DNA of 64,000 nt from Vibrio splendidus. Its GTDB lineage: Bacteria; Pseudomonadota; Gammaproteobacteria; Enterobacterales; Vibrionaceae. The DNA lies in assembly GCF_001557875.1 (NCBI RefSeq), contig NZ_LNRF01000011.1, positions 62,001 to 126,000 on the forward strand, in the 5' to 3' direction. Both the position numbers and the translations under genes were made by a program. The notes under the pieces were generated by a model. The model did no database searches. It was not told the DNA's origin and worked only from the letters and a program-made list of their open reading frames with translations. Shown in pieces: positions 1 through 7,638 of this stretch; within the stretch, counting starts at the first letter, position 1, and the number at the start of each line of letters is the position of its first letter.

Positions 1-2718
1 AATGGTGCTGTGATTGTCAATCTCGCGAATCCAGATAAAGAGACTATCGTCAGAGGGTCACATGTTCTTTCGCTTACCGAAACTTCGGATCAGTATTGGA
101 TCGGCACAGAGCATGGCCTTATTAGCTACAACTTTATTACGGGCCAAATTACTCGATTTGAACAAGCCTCTAATCAAGACTTCTCGTTACCGGGAGAGAA
201 AATATACTCGTTGATCAACGACCATGCTGGTGGGATGTGGATCGCGACAAACAACGGTATCCGATATTTCTCACTGTTCAGTAAGACTTTCTCGAGAACG
301 CCATTAACGGGGATGGGCATGCATTCGAGTAGTGTGGTGATCAACAAAGTACTGCCTGTCAATGAACAGTTATCTTGGGTTGCATCCTCAACGGGTCTCT
401 ATTTAGTTGACTCTCAAAGTGAAGATAACCCAATCCGTGTTTACTCCAACCCTGTTAAGGATTTTGAGATCTTTGGCACTTCAATTTGGTTGGCTACCGA
501 AGAAGGCATTATTAGTTTTAATACTAATACGTTAGAGCCTGAAATTCTCGACTTACCTAGACCGATTGAAGGGGTACATGTTGAGAATTTTGCGCTTCAG
601 GCTGATAACGTTCTTTGGATGACCTCAGGGCAGAGTCTCTATTCGTTATCAATCGAAGCCATGAAGTTGACGGGGTATGGTACTGACTGGTTAGTCGACA
701 AATTTTTGCCTGCGAAGATCACCGATCTCAATATAGGCTTACAAGGTCGTATTTACATAGGAACAGACCACGGTTTCTATTCGTTTATTGATAAGCGAAT
801 TAGTTTTAGTCGCTCAAGCGAACGTTTTGGTAAAGTCGTCGATATTGAAAAAGCGAAAGATGGATCTCAATGGTTTGCGAGCAGTTATGGTGTGTATCGA
901 ATCCCTTTTGACGGCTCCGCGATTCAAGAGATCCCACTTGTTGAAGACAATATCAGCCCGAACTGCCTGGTAAGTGATGACAATGGTGTGTGGTTAGGTT
1001 CCTCAAAAGGTATCAGTTATTACGGATTGGATGGTCAGCTGCATAAACATATAGGTTCACCATTTGGCTTGATCACCAATGAACTTGCGGCAGGTGCATG
1101 TGCTCTGTTTTACAATGAAGAGAGCCAATCTTCGAGGCTTATTTTCGGCTCAAAGTATGGTGTAGTCAGTGCGTTGTCTAACGAGTTACTGGTATCAACA
1201 ACACCTCATAGTCGTGCTTTGCTGAGTAAGATAAGTGTCGATCAACATACTGTATCACTTGGCGGGAAAACGGCAGATTTGAGTGAGATTCCTTATGGTT
1301 CATCGATAGGATTTAAGCTAGGCATCTTACCGGCGACATTCGCGCCTGCGATGGAGTACCGGCTGAACGACAATGAGCCTTGGAGTGAGTTTGAAGGGGG
1401 CCTATTAACACTCGATCACTTGCTTCCAGGGGATTACACGCTTGAGGTTGAGCCGGTTAAAGACTCTCATTATCGCTTTGTGTCAACAAGCCAAAGCTTT
1501 TCGATTGCGGAACCTTGGTATCTCACTAATTGGGCTGCAGCAAGTTCTCTGATACTACTGATTGGTGTCGTGACTATCTTGGTCTTTTGGCGTTCGCGTT
1601 ATGTCACTTTTGCCAACAGGCACTTAAAAGCGCAAGTTGCATTGAAGACGGACCAATTGAGGCACCAAAGCCGGATACTACTTGCGACCAATCAACAGCT
1701 TAAAAAGCAGCTATCGGTTAAGAATGCACTTGTGTCTCACACTGCAAATGAACTTTCTTCTGAAGTTAATCATATTGCAGCGATGCTCCCTAATTGGAAT
1801 GATGAACAAGGGAAGTATCCAATCTTAACGTTGAAAAATGGTTTGGCTCAATTGAGTAATAGCCCTCAAGGAGAGGGGCTGGTTTGTTACGATATAATTT
1901 TAATCTTAGAAGCGGTACTCAAAGCTTGGCAGGATGATTTAGCCAAAGCTGGCATTGAACTGGATATTAAAGTCGAAACAAAACAACGATATGTAAGCTT
2001 GCCGTATTTTAATCTCGATATTATTTTCAACAGCTTAGTCGCGAGCATCATCAAGAGAAACTTTAAATCACAAAGTATGGTGGTTCTGGTTGAAGAAGTG
2101 AAAGAACACCTTGTAGTTACGATTCGAGATCATGGGATGCCTTTTCCTAAATTAGTTTCAAGTATGAGCGACAACACTGGTAAGTCGACTGATCTAAACA
2201 TCGAGAAATTACCTCTATTGATGAATCAGAGCGGGGGGGAGTTGAACGCCTTTGTTTCTGACTCTCAAAATAAGGTTCAGCTTTCGTGGCCGATTGAATA
2301 TCAAGTGTTCGACAATCTTGAAGCATGCACAATCGAGCAGATTGAAACCATTAAGCTTGCTACCTCGACGCAAGAGCAACAAAGGCTTAGTGCTGAACAG
2401 GAGTGGAAAAATAAGGTGTCGCAGCTTGTGAGTGAACACTACGCTGATGCTGAGTTTAGTACTGCATCAGTTGCTAAGTGCTTGTTCATGTCGGAGAGAA
2501 GTCTTCAGAGACGCTTTAAATTGGCTTATAACAAGACCTTTAAAGAGCATTTGAATGAAGTGCGCCTAGAGCATGCTTGCGAACGATTACTTGCTGGGGA
2601 GAAGATCTCAGATGTCGCGTTTGACTCGGGCTTCAATGACCCGTCTTACTTCAGTCAAAGGTTTAAACACCACTTTGGCATGTCTCCATCCAAGTTTGCT
2701 GAAAACAACGAAGAGTAG
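1..2718 (+). CDS. Membrane sensor with beta-propeller, degenerate histidine-kinase core and AraC DNA-binding domain (5' partial)
   Basis: The frame is open to the window edge, so the true start lies upstream; the first internal start is GTG at 10. Counting from that GTG: residues 1-400 hold repeated two-component-regulator propeller blades (W-x-G/A-T/S-x-x-G-type motifs), 410-500 look like a Y_Y_Y domain, 507-527 are one hydrophobic membrane segment (WAAASSLILLIGVVTILVFW), 565-760 resemble a histidine kinase dimerisation and ATPase region, and about 800-897 are an AraC helix-turn-helix pair ending in SGFNDPSYFSQRFKHHFG. His577 sits in SHTANEL like a kinase H-box, and an N-box-like FNSLVASII and a D-H-G remnant are visible, but no G2 (GxGLGL) box and no receiver domain. 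By family logic the propeller is periplasmic and senses a ligand, perhaps a glycan as in Bacteroidetes hybrid regulators; the ligand is not known. It probably acts as a membrane-tethered one-component regulator. Terminator follows at 2761. Confidence 0.8.
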   Translation, partial: NGAVIVNLANPDKETIVRGSHVLSLTETSDQYWIGTEHGLISYNFITGQITRFEQASNQDFSLPGEKIYSLINDHAGGMWIATNNGIRYFSLFSKTFSRTPLTGMGMHSSSVVINKVLPVNEQLSWVASSTGLYLVDSQSEDNPIRVYSNPVKDFEIFGTSIWLATEEGIISFNTNTLEPEILDLPRPIEGVHVENFALQADNVLWMTSGQSLYSLSIEAMKLTGYGTDWLVDKFLPAKITDLNIGLQGRIYIGTDHGFYSFIDKRISFSRSSERFGKVVDIEKAKDGSQWFASSYGVYRIPFDGSAIQEIPLVEDNISPNCLVSDDNGVWLGSSKGISYYGLDGQLHKHIGSPFGLITNELAAGACALFYNEESQSSRLIFGSKYGVVSALSNELLVSTTPHSRALLSKISVDQHTVSLGGKTADLSEIPYGSSIGFKLGILPATFAPAMEYRLNDNEPWSEFEGGLLTLDHLLPGDYTLEVEPVKDSHYRFVSTSQSFSIAEPWYLTNWAAASSLILLIGVVTILVFWRSRYVTFANRHLKAQVALKTDQLRHQSRILLATNQQLKKQLSVKNALVSHTANELSSEVNHIAAMLPNWNDEQGKYPILTLKNGLAQLSNSPQGEGLVCYDIILILEAVLKAWQDDLAKAGIELDIKVETKQRYVSLPYFNLDIIFNSLVASIIKRNFKSQSMVVLVEEVKEHLVVTIRDHGMPFPKLVSSMSDNTGKSTDLNIEKLPLLMNQSGGELNAFVSDSQNKVQLSWPIEYQVFDNLEACTIEQIETIKLATSTQEQQRLSAEQEWKNKVSQLVSEHYADAEFSTASVAKCLFMSERSLQRRFKLAYNKTFKEHLNEVRLEHACERLLAGEKISDVAFDSGFNDPSYFSQRFKHHFGMSPSKFAENNEE

Positions 2719-2760
2719 CGCGCAGCAGATATTCTGCTAGAACATAGATAAATATACTTT

Positions 2761-2790
2761 AGCCTCGACATTCGTGTCGGGGCTTTTTTA
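2761..2790 (+). terminator. Rho-independent terminator of the AraC-type sensor gene
   Basis: A 10-bp stem (2761-2770 with 2775-2784, including G-T pairs) closes on a TTCG tetraloop and is followed by six T residues. It begins about 42 bases after the stop codon. Confidence 0.9.
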
Positions 2791-2796
2791 TGCTTC

Positions 2797-2874
<78 letters not shown>

Positions 2875-2924
2875 ATAACGATAGTAGGAGGAGTTTAAAA
2901 AGGTTTGTGGGGTATAACAAAAGG

Positions 2925-3060
2925 AAGAAAAAAAATATCGTGGCATAGCCGGGGGGACTATACCACGGGTGTCAATGACACCTTCGCTTGCTGCCGGAGT
3001 GATATGGCGAGCCACATCACCTCTGGAATAAAATTAAAGAGAAGGAATTTCTCTTCGATG
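2925..3060 (-). ncRNA. Probable structured small RNA, minus strand (boundaries approximate)
   Basis: Read leftward, this stretch contains successive hairpins. They are 3039-3055 (GAGAA with TTCTC), 2993-3025 (12 Watson-Crick pairs plus one G-U, one bulge, one mismatch, CGAG loop), 2969-2981 (GTGTC with GACAC, AAT loop) and 2939-2967 (9 of 10 pairs). The last is followed on the minus strand by ATATTTTTTTT, which is a good Rho-independent terminator. No convincing protein frame explains this; the minus-strand frame at 2788-3015 runs into the heptamer array. A possible -10 box (TATAGT on the minus strand, near 3066-3071) lies just upstream. I do not recognise an Rfam family. Alternatives are a leader element of the feo operon on the plus strand, or an unrelated structured repeat. 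The remainder up to 3362 is the feo promoter region with no further gene seen. Confidence 0.5.
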
Positions 3061-3324
3061 GAGTAACTATACGTTCAGGTACTTATTTTACTTATAAAAT
3101 TAACGACAGATGCCTATGAGAAAACCGACATTATCTTAAGTGATTGATAAGTAATGATTTATTGTTGGCTGGGTGGTTTTGTACTAGTGAGGTAGTTCTC
3201 GTGGGTTGTTGAAAGTAACGTTTTTGACGTAAACGTTTTTAACGAAATTTACGAGTGTGTATTTTCGAAAACATTGATTTCACACAATAGAATTGTGGGC
3301 ATGTATGTGTATCATAGCGTTAAT

Positions 3325-3343
3325 AACAATCTTTCTCATTATC
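3325..3343 (+). promoter_or_regulatory. Fur-like box upstream of feoA
   Basis: This 19-mer matches 13 of 19 positions of the palindromic Fur consensus, with the right half (TCATTATC) intact. It ends 19 bases before the feoA start. Iron repression of feo by Fur is well established in Vibrio and enterics, and the position suits that. The assignment is by eye. Confidence 0.6.
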
Positions 3344-3362
3344 AGTCACGAATTGGGTACTT

Positions 3363-3584
3363 ATGAAACTCTCACAACTAGAGCAAGGAAAGCAGGCTTC
3401 TATTGTTGCATTAACAGGTTTAACACCTGACGTAAGAAAAAAACTTATGGTCATGGGTATGTTGCCAAAAACCGAGGTGACGCTTATCCGCCGCGCGCCG
3501 ATGGGTGATCCGCTTCAAGTTGAAGTGAGAGGTGTTTCTATCGCCATTCGTGAAAGCATTGCAGAACAAATCGAGGTTATCTAA
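3363..3584 (+). CDS. feoA: Ferrous iron transport protein A
   Basis: A 73-residue SH3-like FeoA protein of typical length. It carries the conserved run of hydrophobic beta strands with GLTPDVRKKLMVMGMLP and a following RRAPMGDPLQVEVRG segment. FeoA is a small cytoplasmic partner of the FeoB channel and in V. cholerae is needed for assembly of the Feo complex (established for the family). The stop codon abuts the feoB start with no gap, so translation is coupled. A Fur-like box lies just upstream, so expression is probably induced under iron limitation. Confidence 0.97.
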   Translation: MKLSQLEQGKQASIVALTGLTPDVRKKLMVMGMLPKTEVTLIRRAPMGDPLQVEVRGVSIAIRESIAEQIEVI

Positions 3585-5858
3585 ATGGATTATCAAGTTC
3601 TTACCGTTGGTAACCCGAATAGTGGTAAAACAACACTGTTCAATGCACTGACTGGTGCCAAGCAGCATGTTGGTAACTGGGTTGGTGTAACCGTAGAAAA
3701 GAAAACGGGTTTGTACTCACACGCAGGTGACCAGTTTCAGCTAACGGATTTACCGGGTATCTACGCACTAGACAGTGGTAATGATGCGAACAGCATCGAT
3801 GAATCTATCGCGTCTCGCGCTGTTCTAACTCATCCAGCAGATGTGATCATCAATGTTGTCGACGCAAGCTGTTTAGAGCGAAGCTTGTACATGACATTAC
3901 AGCTACGTGAATTGGGTCGCCCAATGATCGTTGTGTTGAACAAAATGGATGTATTAAAGCGTGAGCGTCAGGTGATTAACCTTAAAGCGCTAGAGAAAGA
4001 GCTAGGTTGTCCAGTTCTAAGCTTGTCTGCAAACGACAAAGGTCAAGTGGTTCGCTTTAAAGAGCGTCTGCATAAACTGCTTGTTCAAGGTGTGAGCCTT
4101 GACCCTATCTCAATTGATTACGATGCCGCGTTAGAAGCGCTTATCCCTTCTGTTGAGTCACAATTTGATGATGCTGACGTATCTCATCGAGCGCTAGCGA
4201 TTCGTGCTTTAGAAAATGATTACTTGGTATTGAATGGACTGGCTCCACAAACTCGCACTCAAATTGACAGTGTGCGCCTTGGTGCCGATTTCGATATTGA
4301 CCTTGCTGTTGCTGACGCTAAATACACTTTCTTACATGACCTTTGTAAACGTGTTCGTCGCAGCGAAGGCAAACTAAGCCGTAACTTTACCGAGAAAGCA
4401 GATCAGTTCATTTTGAACAAATGGGTCGGTATTCCTTTCTTCTTCGTCATTATGTACTTAATGTTCATGTTCTCTATTAATATCGGTAGTGCGTTTATCG
4501 ACTTCTTTGATATTGGTGTTGGTGCAATATTAGTCGATGGTGGACACCACTTATTAGATGGTCATTTACCCGTTTGGCTTGTAACCATACTTGCAGATGG
4601 TATCGGCGGTGGTATTCAAACGGTTGCGACCTTTATTCCGGTTATTGCAGCGCTTTACCTATTCTTGGCGGTGCTAGAAAGCTCGGGCTACATGGCTCGT
4701 GCTGCATTTGTTCTGGATAAAGTGATGCAGAAGATTGGCTTACCAGGCAAAGCGTTTGTACCACTGGTACTTGGTTTTGGCTGTAACGTGCCTTCAATCA
4801 TGGCGACCCGCACTCTTGACCAAGAGCGTGAGCGTAAGTTGGCTGCATCCATGGCGCCGTTTATGTCATGTGGTGCTCGTTTACCGGTATACGCACTGTT
4901 CGCAGCGGCGTTCTTCCCAGGTGCAGGACAAAACGTAGTATTCGCTCTGTACATCATGGGTATCGTTGCTTCTGTATTTACAGGTCTGTTCCTGAAAAAC
5001 ACGATCTACCCAGGGAGCAGTGATAGCTTAGTGATGGAAATGCCAGATTACGAGTTGCCGACAGTGCAAAACGTAATGCTGAAAACTTGGCAGAAGCTGA
5101 AGCGTTTCGTACTTGGCGCAGGTAAAACAATCGTGATGGTTGTGGCTATTCTTAGCTTCCTAAACTCTCTAGGTATGGACGGTAGCTTTGGTAACGAAGA
5201 CAGCGAAAATTCAGTACTTTCTAAGGCAGCTCAAGTTGTGACTCCTGTATTCCAACCAATTGGTATAACAGAAGAAAACTGGCCAGCAACGGTAGGTATC
5301 ATTACTGGTATCTTCGCGAAAGAAGCGGTAGTAGGTACGTTGAATAGCCTTTACACAACACCTTCTGATGAAGAAGCTGCTGAGTTTGATTTAGCAGCTA
5401 GCTTACAAGAAGCGGTGATGACGATCCCTGAAAACCTATCAGGCTTGAGTTACTCGGATCCCCTAGGTATTGAAGTTGGTGACTTAAGCGATTCTGGTGC
5501 CGTTGCTGAAGAGCAAGAGGTTGATTCATCTATCTTTGGTAACCTGAAAGACAAATTCGTTTCTGGTCATGCTGCATTTGCTTACTTAATCCTTATCCTA
5601 CTTTACACGCCTTGTGTGGCAGCGATGGGTGCTTACGTTCGTGAATTTGGTCAAATGTTTGCACGCTTTATTGCGGTTTGGACAATGGCGCTTGGCTACT
5701 TTGGTGCGACTTTCTATTACCAAGCTGCAAACTTTGCAGCACACCCTGTGACAAGTTCAGTGTGGATGGTAGTGATTGCTGGTGGCTTTGTGATCACCTA
5801 CCGTGTGTTCAAGAAAGTTGGCAGTAAGCAAAAAGCATTAGAGGTACAAGTCGTATGA
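3585..5858 (+). CDS. feoB: Fe(II) transporter, G-protein-like permease FeoB
   Basis: A 757-residue inner-membrane ferrous iron permease. The N-terminal G domain shows G1 GNPNSGKT (residues 9-16), G3 DLPG near residue 55 and G4 NKMD (119-122). Helical segments begin near residue 285 and include the FeoB gate motifs (GFGCNVPSIMATR and a second block near FAKEAVVGTLNSLY). The length is usual for Vibrio. It follows feoA directly and overlaps feoC by four bases, so the three form one operon. It imports Fe2+ under anaerobic or reducing conditions; whether GTP or ATP is preferred cannot be read from the sequence. Confidence 0.98.
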   Translation: MDYQVLTVGNPNSGKTTLFNALTGAKQHVGNWVGVTVEKKTGLYSHAGDQFQLTDLPGIYALDSGNDANSIDESIASRAVLTHPADVIINVVDASCLERSLYMTLQLRELGRPMIVVLNKMDVLKRERQVINLKALEKELGCPVLSLSANDKGQVVRFKERLHKLLVQGVSLDPISIDYDAALEALIPSVESQFDDADVSHRALAIRALENDYLVLNGLAPQTRTQIDSVRLGADFDIDLAVADAKYTFLHDLCKRVRRSEGKLSRNFTEKADQFILNKWVGIPFFFVIMYLMFMFSINIGSAFIDFFDIGVGAILVDGGHHLLDGHLPVWLVTILADGIGGGIQTVATFIPVIAALYLFLAVLESSGYMARAAFVLDKVMQKIGLPGKAFVPLVLGFGCNVPSIMATRTLDQERERKLAASMAPFMSCGARLPVYALFAAAFFPGAGQNVVFALYIMGIVASVFTGLFLKNTIYPGSSDSLVMEMPDYELPTVQNVMLKTWQKLKRFVLGAGKTIVMVVAILSFLNSLGMDGSFGNEDSENSVLSKAAQVVTPVFQPIGITEENWPATVGIITGIFAKEAVVGTLNSLYTTPSDEEAAEFDLAASLQEAVMTIPENLSGLSYSDPLGIEVGDLSDSGAVAEEQEVDSSIFGNLKDKFVSGHAAFAYLILILLYTPCVAAMGAYVREFGQMFARFIAVWTMALGYFGATFYYQAANFAAHPVTSSVWMVVIAGGFVITYRVFKKVGSKQKALEVQVV

Positions 5859-6085
5859 TTTTAACCGAACTTCATCAGTACATTGACAGCCACGGTGTTG
5901 CGGCTCGTAAAAAGATTGCAGCGAAATTTGGTATGAGTGAAGATGGCGTGGATGCGATGTTGAGTGTATGGGTCAAGAAGGGCAAAGTATCTCGCTTGGT
6001 CGATACTAACAAACATGGTCATACGACACGTGTTCGCTACACCATCAGTAAACAAGATGGTTTATCGCTGAATGTGATGATGTAG
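5855..6085 (+). CDS. feoC: FeoC-like winged-helix protein
   Basis: A 76-residue protein overlapping the feoB stop by four bases (ATGA). The segment RKKIAAKFGMSEDGVDAMLSVWVKKG fits the winged-helix fold of FeoC. It has no cysteine at all, so the iron-sulphur cluster described for enterobacterial FeoC is absent, as expected for Vibrio FeoC. It probably acts through protein contact with FeoB. The operon ends at a clear terminator 20 bases downstream. Confidence 0.9.
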   Translation: MILTELHQYIDSHGVAARKKIAAKFGMSEDGVDAMLSVWVKKGKVSRLVDTNKHGHTTRVRYTISKQDGLSLNVMM

Positions 6086-6102
6086 TTTGGAAAATATCTA
6101 AT

Positions 6103-6136
6103 AAAAAACCGCAGCTTATGAGCTGCGGTTTTTTTG
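6103..6136 (+). terminator. feoABC terminator
   Basis: Eight-bp perfect GC-rich stem (6109-6116 with 6121-6128), TATG loop, then a run of T. The A-run on the left means it may also serve the minus-strand UPF0114 gene that ends at 6152. Confidence 0.9.
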
Positions 6137-6151
6137 TTTGTGCTTATCTAT

Positions 6152-6679
6152 TTAGGACTCTTTGGTTCCGCCTAGGCCGAGAACTTTAAGACCGATACTA
6201 AGTAACAGTATTGATACAGGCAGGACAAGTATGTCCCATCCGATACTGTCGAAGTTGACGAGTACGAGCTCCAAAAACTTCACGAATAGAATGATGATAA
6301 TCACTTCAGCCAAAATGTTTTTCAGATGGCCAATGTTGGGTGTTTTTATCCAGTTAAGCACTTTGTTCTTTTTTAGCTGTTCATCATTTTTTGCCGCGTC
6401 ACTTTTGTTTGAGATGAATAAAGTGAATACACCGTGAGAAAAGATGAAAAGCACAAAAGCAATCAGAAATGTATCTAGGGACTTAATTAAGTATGAGATC
6501 GCGATGTCTGTGGTGTCTAGATGTGCCAGTGATTCTGGCGGTACCTGGTTGAGCATAAAGATCGCAAAAGCAGAGTAGGTTTTGGTTGCTCCCATAAAAA
6601 ACAAAAGCAGTGAAGCAAGCATAGAACAGATGATGGCGATCCAGCTGATATGACGAAATAAGTTGAAGGTTTGTTTCAT
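6152..6679 (-). CDS. UPF0114 family (YqhA-like) membrane protein
   Basis: A 175-residue protein with four predicted membrane segments (near residues 11-31, 64-88, 118-138 and 145-170). The pattern SLDTFLIAFVLFIFSHGVFTLF followed by WIKTPNIGHLKNILAEVI matches the UPF0114/YqhA signature (DMTLVGG.. and ATSLKNKVA.. in E. coli). The ATG is preceded by a good GAGAGAG ribosome site. Its function is unknown. It stands convergent to feoC and is separated from the upstream HIT gene by an inverted repeat. Confidence 0.75.
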   Translation of the reverse strand: MKQTFNLFRHISWIAIICSMLASLLLFFMGATKTYSAFAIFMLNQVPPESLAHLDTTDIAISYLIKSLDTFLIAFVLFIFSHGVFTLFISNKSDAAKNDEQLKKNKVLNWIKTPNIGHLKNILAEVIIIILFVKFLELVLVNFDSIGWDILVLPVSILLLSIGLKVLGLGGTKES

Positions 6680-6777
6680 GGTGCTCTCTCTATGTTGTGT
6701 GCAAGAGAGTATACGCAGGAGTGTGCGTTGTGATAATCGGGTGTTTTTGTTAATTATTATTACACATTGGTAATAAT

Positions 6778-6804
6778 GGTAATGCCTAGAGACTAGGCAT
6801 TACC
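6778..6804. repeat. 12-bp perfect inverted repeat with 3-nt loop
   Basis: GGTAATGCCTAG pairs exactly with CTAGGCATTACC across an AGA loop, 13 bases beyond the stop of the minus-strand HIT gene. It probably acts as its transcription stop or mRNA stabiliser. A clean T-run is missing on the minus strand, so it is not a textbook terminator. Confidence 0.7.
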
Positions 6805-6816
6805 GAAACCAGAAAA

Positions 6817-7245
6817 CTAAGCTTTCTTGAAGATTGAGCTTAGTGACAGAACATTCTGAATGCGACTTAAGATAGCAGCTTGGTCTTCTTCACTACGCTG
6901 TTCGCCTTTGGTATTGCCCCATACTGGGCCAGGCCATGCGATGTCGTTTTTAAAGCGTGCAATATGGTGGATGTGCAGTTGTGGCACCATGTTACCCAAT
7001 GCGCCTAGGTTCAATTTGTCTGGTTGGAACGTGGCTTCTAGTGCTTGGCTTACCGCCTGAGATTCATGTAGGAACTGCTGTTGTTCTTTCATTGGTAAGT
7101 GGTGTAACTCTTTCAGGTTGGCACGTTTTGGTACTAAGATAACCCAAGGCACAGCACTGTCTTTGCTTAGTAGTGCTAGGCTCAGTGGAAATTCGCCAAT
7201 AATAGTGGTGTCTTTTGCCAATTGAGGATGAAGTTCGAAGCTCAT
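6817..7245 (-). CDS. HIT family (histidine triad) nucleotide-binding protein
   Basis: A 142-residue cytoplasmic protein with the histidine triad variant HIHHIAR near residues 92-98 and the preceding NLGALGNMVPQL loop. HIT proteins hydrolyse or transfer nucleotides (for example Ap4A or AMP-amine substrates); the exact substrate is not evident. The N-terminal MSFELHPQLAKDTTIIGEFPLS segment matches the proteobacterial HIT subgroup, which is distinct from HinT. It is probably transcribed alone. Confidence 0.9.
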   Translation of the reverse strand: MSFELHPQLAKDTTIIGEFPLSLALLSKDSAVPWVILVPKRANLKELHHLPMKEQQQFLHESQAVSQALEATFQPDKLNLGALGNMVPQLHIHHIARFKNDIAWPGPVWGNTKGEQRSEEDQAAILSRIQNVLSLSSIFKKA

Positions 7246-7324
7246 GATCTTTCCAATTAATTGTTTTACATGAGTATAAGGGCGGAGTTTGAATGTGGCT
7301 AGAGCTTACGTTCTCAATAAGCAG

Positions 7325-7363
7325 ATTCCCTATCACGTTCGTGCCTCACTGTAGGGAATGACG
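7325..7363. repeat. REP-like palindrome (divergent copy)
   Basis: An eight-bp inverted repeat (7325-7332 with 7352-7359, ATTCCCTA/TAGGGAAT) is followed by GACG. On the minus strand it reads CGTCATTCCCTA...TAGGGAATC, the same frame as the copies near 10.4-10.7 kb but with a different core. It lies in the 393-bp gap between the HIT gene and argS. Confidence 0.7.
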
Positions 7364-7440
7364 TTTGGGGAAAGTAATAACGATTTGGTGTGGCTTGATG
7401 GCGCATCATTGATGCTGTTTTGGGTCCACAACACCTATTC

Positions 7441-7483
7441 TCGTCATCTCCTAGAGCGATGAAGGAGCGTAATAGGAGATCTC
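7441..7483. repeat. REP-like palindrome with compensatory arm changes
   Basis: Arms ATCTCCTA (7446-7453) and TAGGAGAT (7473-7480) flank a core GAGCGATGAAGGAGCGTAA, with CGTC before and CTC after. The element at 10421-10462 has the same core and flanks, but its arms are ATTCCCGA/TCGGGAAT. Paired changes preserve the stem, which supports a selected hairpin. Confidence 0.8.
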
Positions 7484-7543
7484 TTGCTGTGTAGGTTAGC
7501 TAATCACATAGATAGTCGATTAAATAAACTTTTAGATAAAACA

Positions 7544-7571
7544 AAAGGTTGGCGCTTTCACGTCAACCTTT
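7544..7571 (-). terminator. argS terminator (minus strand)
   Basis: An inverted repeat (AAAGGTTG at the left with CAACCTTT at the right, extended by imperfect pairs) is followed on the minus strand by TTGTTTT. It lies 68 bases beyond the argS stop, with the heptamer array between the two. Confidence 0.75.
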
Positions 7572-7578
7572 CTAATTT

Positions 7579-7634
7579 TCTCGAATCTCGAATCTCGAAT
7601 CTCGAATCTCGAATCTCGAATCTCGAATCTCGAA
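7579..7634. repeat. Heptanucleotide tandem array, 8 exact copies of TCTCGAA
   Basis: Eight uninterrupted 7-bp copies span 56 bp. The array lies between the argS stop codon (7639) and its terminator, so it is transcribed as part of the argS 3' UTR. A rotation of the unit, GAATCTC, is identical to the last seven bases of the REP-like element at 10421-10462. Confidence 0.95.
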
Positions 7635-7638
7635 TCGC

